Source: Thelephora terrestris
Taxonomy: Eukaryota; Basidiomycota; Agaricomycetes; Thelephorales; Thelephoraceae
Direction: 5' to 3'
Assembly: GCA_015956445.1 (NCBI GenBank)
Contig: WIUZ02000003.1
Location: forward strand, 124,001-188,000
Length of the DNA: 64,000 nucleotides
Made by a program: the position numbers and the translations under genes. The notes under the pieces are model-generated. The model had not been told where the DNA came from. It was given only the letters and a program-made list of their open reading frames with translations, and did not search any database. Shown here in pieces: positions 46,015 to 56,600 of this stretch (position 1 is the first letter of the stretch; each line of letters begins with the position of its first letter).

Positions 46015-48375
46015 TGTGATGATTTCGCCGTTTACCCCCTTTCATTTCCTTTATTTAACGCCTCATCACCACTAAGTCAGTTGGTGCCCTGCCCTAAACA
46101 CGGCGGTAAACTGTTTATTATGCAATATGCCCTATGCTTAACGACTCAAAGTCCAATACGTGGAACGTGCTACTAGTCAAGATACCCCAGAAGACCCGAG
46201 GTATAATACGTGAACATGTACCGGCGGACCTTCATAGAAGATCCCCCCTACCTGGCCCTCCGTTGCCCCTGGACGACTAGTAGATATTCAGGCTACCGAC
46301 AACAAGGGATGTATTAATAAGCGTCGCGCGCTGACCTCTCGCAGAAGTCAACCGGCTTATTAATCTGACCCTTGGATTGGACTTATGAAAACCATTATGC
46401 TTTACGACTCATGGATCACACGTAATAGACAATATAGAAGATTCATTGGAAGCCAACAGTACAAAAGAGTTATCTAATCAATATCTCTTCGGATCCTTTG
46501 TACTACTTCCAATGCCGACCTCACCAACTCCTCATTCAGCCAGTTCTGCTCCCGGATCTCGTTCGGGTCCACGTCCGACAAGTCATCATAATCTGGAAGC
46601 TCCGTATCAGAGTTTGGTTCACTATCGGGAACAAACTCGGCGTACGGATCGTACTCCAGAGTAGGCCATTGACGGCGACTACCCCAAGGAGTAGAAACGA
46701 ACTCAGGACGAGGAGTGTCCCTACGGACGACTCCTACGTTCTGGTAGAATTCGTCGCTCCCAATCTCAATGACCTCATCGTCGACAGGAACCAACCTGTT
46801 CTCGTGACGGACCAGCAAACGAGCGGGTGGCGACTCAGCCCGGTTAGGGATGATCGGCGACCCGGCCCGATACGGAACCTCCGGCTCCTCTTCTTCGACT
46901 TGGACCTCCGGCTCGTTGCACTTCCTCTGGAGATCCCGGACTTCTCCGGTCAACTCGGAAACACGACGAGTAAGGCGAACCTAACAGGAACAGGGTTAGA
47001 AGATGACAACTATCTTCGATCCCAGTCCCAGTACCTTATCGTCCTCCAATTCTCCGGTCTTCGCCACGAGACTCCGGACCAAGTCCTTCAACGTGATCAC
47101 CTCTCCCTTCAACCTGTCGATCGCCATACCGTGCTGCTCCTGCTCATCTTCAATCTGCAAGATGCCCTCATGACATCCGAGGAACTCCTTCTCCAGCTTC
47201 TCGATCTCTTCTCGACGACCATCAACTCGCTCATTTACATGAGCAATCTCATCCATCAACATGGACCCAACGTTACCCGTATGGATAACGCTGGCCTCCA
47301 ACACAGAGTTGAAGGTCTCGTTGGTCTCCGTGACGAACTCGACACCCCTGTTAAGGAGTTCGGTCGCATAGGGGTTCGTCTCGATACGCGCCAACTTGCG
47401 CCGAGACACCCTACGAGAAGCCTGGATAAAATCCCTAAAACCTAAAGCGGAACGTCAGTAGACACGCCAAATATGTCAACCGGCATCCCGAACCTAAGTC
47501 GGTGAAACCCTCATTAGGGTCGGCAGTGGCGGTCCGGTCCATGACGCTTCCCAAAGTGGGATAAGGGCGGGAACTATCACGGCGGGCATGAGAGAAGCGG
47601 TCGATGTTGAAGTTGTTCTCCTGAACAGGAGAATAGGAAGAAGAACGGTGGGTGGGAACACGAGTAGAAGCACGAGGCATGTTGGCTGTGTGTAACAAAG
47701 GTGGGTTTGTTGAGAGACCCAGTCATCCAACCCCCTTTGGTTATATACCAAATGCCACGCCCCTTCCACAACTCAGGAGTTGAGTCATCATTTCTATTGT
47801 TTACTGCGCATGACCCACATGATATCATATGCCCCTATTTCTTAGTCATATGCTCCCCTTTTGCCATTGGCCGTTAGTCAGTCATACCCACATTCCTTCC
47901 GAACATTCCCAGGCTACGTCATGCTTTGTAATTGCTCTGTAATGCTCTCAAATTGCTATTGGCCGCCACACTTTCGTTTATCAGCTGATAATTTGTAGCA
48001 TTAGTCACCACGTAACGCACAGACCATGCAGTGCTGTGCACGGACCATGTTTGTCTGTGTTTGTATCCATAGTGTAGTTACATGTAACGGTCACATCACA
48101 AATCTAAGTAGTATATATACTCAGAGTAGTTTAGCCTGTACTCCTTAGATTTGTTATCATCAGACTCTCCGTGACCTCTACTGCTGTGTGCTTAGAGCAA
48201 GAGTGCCTGAAGACCCTTGTCTCCTTCTTTCTCCTCTTCTCCAATCTAGTCTGTGAAGAGACTTCCGATATCCCTGGGTTTGCAACAGGGTTATAACTGT
48301 GTGTTTGACCCCTGCGTGTGATAGGTTTGGATAGCAAGAGTGCTATTGAACTGTAGAGGTCACGTCGGCCTGACA
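46015..48375 (+). mobile_element. Solo LTR, copy 1 (long-LTR family, fossil)
   Basis: Begins TGTGATGATTTCGCC and ends GTCGGCCTGACA, with the 5-bp target duplication TCCAG on both sides (46010-46014, 48376-48380). A TATA box (AGTATATATACTC) near 48110 lies in the plus orientation, giving the LTR direction. No internal region with pol is attached. Unusually long (about 2.4 kb). An antisense coding-like region with several open stretches lies in its U3 side, with its own TATA-like sequence before the ATG at about 47680. Copy looks structurally complete as an LTR. By eye very similar to copies 2 and 3, so probably young. Confidence 0.78.
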
Positions 48376-49238
48376 TCCAGCACTTTCCACAATGTTCCAT
48401 CTGCTTCCACAGCATTCTTGGTGTGACAAGTTATCACATTTGTGACGTTCCGTCACCTTCTAGAATGTTCCAGCACTTTCCAGCATGTTCCAGGAAGTTC
48501 CATGATGTTCTAGGGCTTTCCATGGCTATCTGATCTCTTGATCTAATCTGTAGGATCCTTATCTTATCTTATCTAGAATGGATTATAATTAGACTTTCTG
48601 TTATCTAATCTCATCAGGCTTAAATAATTCTTTAATCATTTAAATAATCCATTGTTCAACTTGTTGACTATAAATTGTGTGTAAAATTGTAACTAAATAA
48701 TGATAATCCTGGGTCTGACACCGTGACTGCGTCGAGACCGTAGATGATGAGATTGCGGGTATAATGAGCAGGCGAATTTGAGGGATCCGGAAAGGTCTCT
48801 GCCCAGCAGTCGAGGGTAGTCGTTGATTCATTCGGGTCTGAATCAAGCAAGACAGAAGCGAAGAGGTGTCTCCTGGTACGTGGAACCCATGATTTGGAAA
48901 CGAGGCAACAAGCTTTGAGCGTGCTTGGTTCATCGGATAGATTGTCGGTGACGAGGTCGAGGATTTCCGGTGGGAGGTAAGGCAACATTGCGGTTACACT
49001 AGGCTGAAATCCAGTCTCGAATTCAGAGGCGAGGAGGACACGATATAGAAGGGGACAACACCTAGGTGGACGACGCCTCTGAAGGTTACACAAGAATTGA
49101 AGAAGTCAGGAATTTTCGATCCTCTCAACCAAAACGGAAGAATCCAATGATCGGGGAGTGCCAGCTGACCTGAATGGACATCTCCCACCACACAGACACG
49201 CGAACCGATGTGTGCTCATCCACATCCACATCGCCTTT

Positions 49239-50247
49239 CACTGGGGGCAAGGGATGGTGTTCTGGTCTGGAACACTGCAAGTTCTTCGCAAGGAAATGGA
49301 TAATGTAACTGGCCAAAACCTACCCAGTACATCGCAAACACATTATCAATTTCCCAGGCCAATTTCCTTGCAGTGTTCCAGCACAGAGAATCTTTGGTAC
49401 ATTCTCAGTGTTCCAAGTGGTGTGATCTCAGTGTTCCCATTAGGTAATCCATGGGTACATTCTAAATTTTCCCAAAGAAAGTACCCTCAGTGTTCCCAAG
49501 TGGCTCACTCAAAGAAAATTCTCAGTGAACCCTCAGTTTTCCAGATCATGTGACTGCAGTGTTCCAATTAGGTAAACCATGGGAACATCTTGAATTTTCC
49601 CAAAGAAAGTACCTGTGATGTTCCTGAGTGGCTCATTTGCAGTGTACTTTGTAGTGTTCCCAAAGTGTGATCACAGTGTTCCTGGTCAGGAAAACTGCAG
49701 GAACACTGGAAGAACACCAGAAAAAATGGGAACACCACAAGTTCATTCAAAATGTTCCCAATTTTCCAGTGTTCTTCCAGTGTTCCTGCAGTTTTCCTGA
49801 CCAGGAACACTGTGATCACACTTTGGGAACACTACAAAGTACACTGCAAATGAGCCACTCAGGAACATCACAGGTACTTTCTTTGGGAAAATTCAAGATG
49901 TTCCCATGGTTTACCTAATTGGAACACTGCAGTCACATGATCTGGAAAACTGAGGGTTCACTGAGAATTTTCTTTGAGTGAGCCACTTGGGAACACTGAG
50001 GGTACTTTCTTTGGGAAAATTTAGAATGTACCCATGGATTACCTAATGGGAACACTGAGATCACACCACTTGGAACACTGAGAATGTACCAAAGATTCTC
50101 TGTGCTGGAACACTGCAAGGAAATTGGCCTGGGAAATTGATAATGTGTTTGCGATGTACTGGGTAGGTTTTGGCCAGTTACATTATCCATTTCCTTGCGA
50201 AGAACTTGCAGTGTTCCAGACCAGAACACCACCCTTTGCCCCCAGTG
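49239..50247. mobile_element. Near-perfect 1-kb palindrome, CACTG-ended fold-back element
   Basis: Arms of about 490 nt are inverted copies centred on 49743: the 99-residue translation from 49254 on the plus strand equals that from 50232 on the minus strand residue for residue. Ends are CACTGGGGGCAA and its complement, flanked by TTT on both sides. CACTA/CACTG ends plus a 3-bp target duplication are hallmarks of the CACTA (EnSpm/CMC) superfamily. The arms are full of GTGTTCC / GGAACAC subrepeats, as in the subterminal regions of that group. No transposase is present: non-autonomous. The central spacer is a few tens of bases. It sits in the spacer between F-box genes A and B. Confidence 0.7.
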
Positions 50248-50960
50248 TTTCTAACTACGTTTGTTTGTTTAGTGAGTTTGGGTAAGATCGATCCCTTTTG
50301 AGCATGCTCTTCACACAAAAACACAAAGTACTGGTAGGGTTGCCTACACATCATGGGTAGCCACGGCGTTGATATCATTCTGGTTTTGGTTTTTCAACGA
50401 CACCCCTACTGCAGAGCTGTGGCACCAGCTCCTCCAGAGTGTTCCCCTCATACTCTTTGTGGAATCTAAGTTTCAGAACGATCGAACGTGAGGTCCACAA
50501 GTCGACCAGTAGACGATTGAGGTCCTGCCACTCCCGATAGATCGTCTCCCCCACCTGGGTGAAAAAGGAGGGGAGCGGGTTGATTGTGATTGTGATCTGT
50601 CAAAGGCATTTGGACTTTGCAGTTTGTAGTGATGTGGTGATCCACTGGATGTCCCACCTGCGCCAGAGAAACTCCACATGTTTGAGTTTTGCAAGCTTGG
50701 AGAGGTCAAGCAGAGCTGGTGTGTTGAGCGTGTCTGGGGAGTTGAGTAGCGGTGAGTGTTGTGCAATCACAGGAGCAGGGTAAAACACACTTATGAAAAA
50801 GAGGGAAAGAGATTCCAGGGTATGAGAACACCTTGATATCAGACCCGTCACCCACCCAACATCCACACAGGCCATCCTGATATTAGAGAAGTGGAGGCCA
50901 CCTGGGAGTTCTAACAATCGACTGGTGATGGATCTGTACTCCCCACACAGCACGAGGGAC

Positions 50961-53376
50961 TGTGATGATTTCGCCGTTTACCCCCTTTCAATTCCTATAT
51001 TTAACGCCTCATCACCACTAAGTCAGTTGGTGCCCTGCCCTAAACACGGCGGTAAACTGTTTATTATGCAATATGCCCTATGCTTAACGACTCAAAGTCC
51101 AATACGTGGAACGTGCTACTAGTCAAGATACCCCAGAAGACCCGAGGTATAATACGTGAACATGTACCGACAGACCTTCATAGAAGATCCCCCCTACCTG
51201 GCCCTCCGTTGCCCCTGGACGACTAGTAGATATTCAGGCTACCGACAACAAGGGATGTATTAATAAGCGACGCGCGTTGACCTCTCGCAGAAGTCAACCG
51301 GTTTATTAATCTGACCCTTGGATTGGACTTATGAAAACCATTATGCTTTACGACTCATGGATCACGCGCAATAGACAAGAGAGAAGATTCATTGGAAGTC
51401 AACAGTACAAAAGAGTTATCTAATCAATATCTCTTCGGATCCTTTGTACTACTTCCAATGCCGATCTCACCAACTCCTCGTTCAACCAGTTCTGCTCCCG
51501 GATCTCGTTTGGATCCACGTCCGACAAGTCATCGTAATCTGGAAGCTCCGTATCAGAGTTAGGTTCACTATCGGGAACAAACTCGGCGTACGGATCATAC
51601 TCCAGAGCAGGCCATTGACGGCGACTACCCCAAGGAGTAGAAACGAACTCAGGACGAGGAGTGTCCCTACGAACAACTCCTACGTTCTGATAGAATTCGT
51701 CGCTCCCGATCTCAATGACCTCATCATCAATGGGAACCAACCTGTTCTCGTGACGAACCAACAAACGAGCGGGCGGCGACTCAGCCCGATTAGGGATGAT
51801 CGGCGACCTGGCCCGATACGGAACCTCCGGCTCCTCTTCTTCGACTTGGACCTCCGGCTCGTTGCACTTCCTCTGGAGATCCCAGACTTCTCCGGTCAAC
51901 TCGGAGACACGACGAGTAAGGCGGACCTAAAAGGAACAGGGTTAGAAGACGACAATTATCTTTGATCCCAGTCCCAGTACCTTATCGTCTTCCAATTCTC
52001 CGGTCTTCGCAACAAGACTCCGGACCAAGTCCTTCAGAGTAACCACTTCTCCCTAAAAGGAAATGTTGGGTTAGAGATGTCCAATATCTCCCGACCCCAC
52101 ATTTACCTTCAACCTGTCGATCGCCATACCATGTTGCTCCTGCTCATCCTCAATCTTCAAGATGCCCTCGTGACATCCAAGGAATTCCTTCTCCAGCTTC
52201 TCGATCTCTTCACGACGACCATCAACTCGCTCATTGACATGAGCAATCTCATCCATCAACATGGACCCAACATTACCCGTATGGATAATGCTGGCCTCCA
52301 ACATGGAGTTGAAGGTCTCATTGGTCTCGGTGACGAACTCGACACCCCTGTTAAGGAGTTCGGTCGCATAAGGATTTGTCTCGATGCGCGCCAACTTGCG
52401 CCGAGACACTCTACGAGAAGCCTGGATAAAGTCCCTAAATCCTAAAAGCGGAACGTCAGTAGACATGCCAAATATGTCAACCGGCATCCTGAACCTAAGT
52501 CGGTAAAACCCTCATTAGGGTCGGCGGTGGCGGTCCGGTCCATGATGTTTCCCAAAGTGGGATAAGGACGAGAAGCATCACAACGAGCGTGAGAGAAGCG
52601 GTCGATGTTGAAGTTGTTCTCCTGAACAGGAGAGTAAGAGGAAGAGCGGCAGGTAGGAACACGAGTTTGAGCACAAGGCATGTTGGCTGTGTGTAACAAA
52701 GGTGGGTTTGTTGAGAGACCCAGTCATCCAACCCCCTTTGGTTATATACCAAACGCCACGCCCCTTCCACAACTCAGGAGTTGAGTCATCATTTCTATTG
52801 TTTACTGCGCATGACCCACATGATATCATATGCCCCTATTTCTTAGTCATATGCTCCCCTTTTGCCATTGGCTGTTAGTCAGTCATACCCACATTCCTTC
52901 CGAACATTCCCAGGCTACGTCATGCTTTGTAACTGCTTTGTAATGCTCTCAAATTGCTATTGGCCGCCACACTTTCGTTTATCAGCTGATAATTTGTAAC
53001 ATTAGTCACCACGTAACGCACAGACCATGCAGTGCTGTGCACGGACCATGTTTGTCTGTGTTTGTATCTTTAGGATAGTTACAAGTCACTGTCACGTCAC
53101 AAATCTAAGTAGTATATATACTCAGAGTAGTTTAGCCTGTACTCCTTAGATTTGTTATCATCAGACTCTCCGTGACCTCTACTGCTGTGTGCTTAGAGCA
53201 AGAGTGCCTGAAGACCCTTGTCTCCTTCTTTCTCCTCTTTTCCAATCTAGTCTGTGAAGAGACTTCCAATATCCCTGGGTTTGCAACAGGGTTATAACTG
53301 TGTGTTTGATCCTTGTGTGCGACAGGTTTGGATAGCAAGAGTGCTATTGAACTGTAGAGGTCGCGTCGGCCTGACA
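50961..53376 (+). mobile_element. Solo LTR, copy 2 (long-LTR family, fossil)
   Basis: Same ends as copy 1 and the 5-bp duplication GGGAC (50956-50960, 53377-53381). Inserted in F-box gene B. About 2.4 kb, structurally complete as a solo LTR, with the same antisense coding-like region and plus-strand TATA box near 53113. Confidence 0.8.
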
Positions 53377-53642
53377 GGGACCCAGTGAATTTTGGTGAGG
53401 TTGATGGAATTTCGTGTGGATCGCAGATGGGGCTCTTCGAAGTACGAAAATAACACGACAAGTCTTCGAGAAAAGGGAAGGAGCAGGCGAGGTCGATGAC
53501 TTCTGAAAGAGGGAGGAAGTCACTGACCACGTTGAGAGATTTGAGGGTAGGCGACAACCCATGTAACCGAATGAGGGTGACATCAGAAATATCCCACCGC
53601 ATGCCCACCACCAATCGTACAATCATGTTAAAAGGGCGGACC

Positions 53643-56600
53643 TGTCAGGAACATGGTATTTTTAAACTTTTTATAACACGCTCTTTCTTCGAACTCTTCT
53701 TACCATTCTTATGTTTGAATGCTTCACATTCCTTATCCTTCACACCATTCATTCAAAAACACACAAACGCACATACATTCACGGCAATACGGAACAACAT
53801 GGCTATACGAATGCTTATACAACGTCCTCAAAAGTCGACTCTATCTGCGGCAGGCCTGAAGGTCATCAACTGTCCATCCCGGAGATCGTAGTGCTGGCCC
53901 CTCCTCACAAGGACCTCCCCGAACATGGCGTCACCATCTTCGGCACTCAGCTGAACGACTAGTTCAAGCTGATAGGAAGAGATGCCTTCGAGTGGACCGA
54001 TCAGCCTCCCAGATGTCACCGAACTGCTGAACACCTGGTCCCACATCTCCATCACCGGGTGACTGCTCGACAGCACTATCGACGTAGTCGGCAAGCGACC
54101 CTCCGTCTCCCTCATCGGACCCCTGGGTGGGATCCTGTCTTGCAAGGCGAAGCTGGTGTCGGAGTTGGATCTCGGACTCGACCTGCCGGTAAGGACGGTG
54201 GACCCGATAGCGGAATCCTCGCTCCTCACCTCGACCAGATTGGTCACCATCCAACTCAACTGGTCGAGGGTAAGGATTAGCCGATGCGGTCATACGATGA
54301 GCAGGACAGCGTCGAGAGCGTTTGCATCGCTGCCCCTTAGTCACCGGACGTACCTCGGCGACCCTCGGAGCATCTTCGGCTCGGTCAACCTCCATGACCT
54401 CATCTTTGATCTTCACCAACTGTCGGATCGGCTGCAAGACGCAGTGCCCACAGTTCTCCTTGTCAGAGGGGGCCAAAGTCGAAGCCGGACCCGGAGTTGG
54501 AACGGGAACCGAGTTCTCGATCGGGGGTGTCGCATAGGACGATGGGTTAGGAGATGGGAGTACCACCTCGTCGGCGTACTCCAACTCGAACGGAACATCG
54601 GCTGTCCCCTGACCAACCAATTTGGGACCCTCCTTACAGTTACAGGTCTTGTCCTGCAAGGACTCAACCTGCGCTGTCAACACAGCCACCACGTTCTCGA
54701 GTTCTTCCGTCTAGATGAAGGTCTTTCAGTTATTGCACAAACTGCAAAGGCTGAAAGACGACCTTTTCATCCCTCCTGGCCAACGCCCCCTTGATGTTGT
54801 TGTCCCGAACCTTCAACCCGGCGATCAACTCTTGATGGTTGGCGACCATTGCCTCCAACGCCTCGTTCGTTCCCTGCTGGAAGGCAGCCAAGGTCTCCTT
54901 CATTTGAAGACCCTCCGCTGATAGACGAAGGACGTCTGCCTTCTGTGATGATTTCGCCGTTTACCCCCTTTCATTTCCTTTATTTAACGCCTCATCACCA
55001 CTAAGTCAGTTGGTGCCTTGCCCTAAACACGGCGGTAAACTGTTTATTATGCAGTATGCCCTATGCTTAACGACTCAAAGTCCAATACGTGGAACGTGCT
55101 ACTAGTCAAGATACCCCAGAAGACCCGAGGTATAATACGTGAACATGTACCGGCGGACCTTCATATGAAGATCCCCCCTACCTGGCCCTCCGTTGCCCCT
55201 GGACGACTAGTAGATATTCAGGCTACCGACAACAAGGGATGTATTAATAAGCGTCGCGCGCTGACCTCTCGCAGAAGTCAACCGGCTTATTAATCTGACC
55301 CTTGGATTGGACTTATGAAAACCATTATGCTTTACGACTCATGGATCACGCGCAATAGACAAAATAGAAAGAAGATTAATTGGAAGCCGACAGTACAAAA
55401 GAGTTATTTAATCAATATCTCTTCGAATCCTTTGTACTACTTCCAACGCCGATCTCACCAACTCCTCATTCACCCAGTTCTGCTCCCGGATCTCGTTCGG
55501 GTCTACGTCCGACAGGTCGTCGTAATCTGGAAGCTCTGTGTCAGAGTTCGGTTCGCTATCAGGAACGAACTCAGCATACGGATCGTACTCCAGAGCAGGC
55601 CATTGACGGCGACTACCCCAAGGAGTAGATACGAAACCAGGACGAGGGGTGTCCCTACGAACAACTCCCAAGTTCTGATAGAACTCGTCGCTCCCGATCT
55701 CGATGACCTCATCATCAACAGGAACCAACCTGTTCTCGTGACGAACCAACAAACGAGCAGGTGGCGATTCAGCCCGGTTAGGGATGATCGGCGACCCGGC
55801 CCGATGCAGAACTTCCTCTCCCTCCTCTTCTTCGACTCGGACCTCCGGCTCGTTACACCTCCTCTGGAGATCCCGGACTTCTCCGGTCAACTCGGAGACA
55901 CGACGAGTAAGGCGAACCTAAAGGAATAGGGTTAGAAGAGATCAATTATCTTCAACCCCTACCCCTTACCTTATCGTCCTCCAACTCTCCGGTCTTAGTA
56001 ACCAGAGCCCGGACCAAGTCCTTGAGAGTAGTCACCTCTCCCTAAAAAGAAAGTTTGAGTTAGAAAGGTCAATTACTCCTGACCCAAACTTTCTTACCTT
56101 CAACAAATCGATGTCGGCACCCTGCCGAACAACGGTATCTTCCTGTCCGTGAATAACACCCTGCATGTCTTCCTTCCAATTCTCCAAGGCTTCGATCTCC
56201 TCACGACGTCCATCGATACGCTCATTAACATGAGCCACTTCATCCATCAACATGGACCCAACGTTCCCCGTATGGAGAACGCTGGCCTCCAACACGGAGT
56301 TGAAGGTCTCGTTGGACTCCGTCACAAACTCAACACCCCTGTTGAGGAGTTCATTCGCATACGGATTAGTCTCGATACGCGCCAACTTGCGCCGAGACAC
56401 CCTACGAGCGGCTTGGAGAAAGTCCCTAAAACCTAAAAGGAGTTAGCTTGGATTCCTAAATCGGAATGCGCAAGCAGGGCCCCCACCTAAATCAGAGAAC
56501 CCCTCATTAGGGTCGGCGGTGGCGGTCCTATCCATAACAGCTCCCAAGGTGGGATAAGGGCGAGTTGGATCGCGGCGGGCATGGGAGAAGCGGTCGATGT

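Larger units (their letters stand above)
44804..48720. mobile_element. LTR-like insertion (fossil), containing a nested solo LTR
   Basis: Ends TGTC...GACA with flanking 4-bp duplication CCGT (44800-44803 and 48721-48724). The boundary is supported by the host F-box reading on both sides. Apart from the nested solo LTR it is about 1.5 kb, with a minisatellite near the left end and TTCCAGCA-type subrepeats near the right. No reverse transcriptase or integrase text was seen, so it looks like a solo LTR or non-autonomous derivative. Family not assigned. Confidence 0.5.
43930..48988 (-). pseudogene. F-box gene A (lineage 2), split by a large insertion
   Basis: Host F-box/LRR-like gene. Starts at ATG 48988 (MLPYLPPEILDLVTD...CCLVSKSWVPRTRRHLF) and runs to ...GLDAVT, where 3.9 kb of inserted DNA (44804-48720) begins. 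The gene resumes as AATNRAHAWVRSFN and goes on through LPGGLHFSQITM, CSHTLESFSLDC and a candidate short intron to its end at about 43930. Skipping the insertion and one copy of the 4-bp duplication CCGT gives AVTAATNRAHAWV, matching VKAATTHRNAWV of gene C. A further 1-nt loss next to NVEFRW (AAAATGTGG where gene B has AAACATGTGG) shifts the frame, so the gene is dead for two reasons. Confidence 0.7.

Noticed and set aside
46498-47445. Long plus-strand open frame in solo LTR copy 1 (and its equivalents in copies 2 and 3)
   Set aside because: It mirrors the conserved antisense open stretches and has no sensible start or codon bias of its own; treated as a shadow.
44804-48720. Very long intron in F-box A
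   Set aside because: It has TGTC...GACA ends and a 4-bp target duplication, and contains a solo LTR; the paralogue C has no intron at this site.
49158-49918. Open frames inside the palindrome as genes
   Set aside because: They occur twice only because the arms are inverted copies, and consist of repeated GTGTTCC-derived residues; not protein-like.
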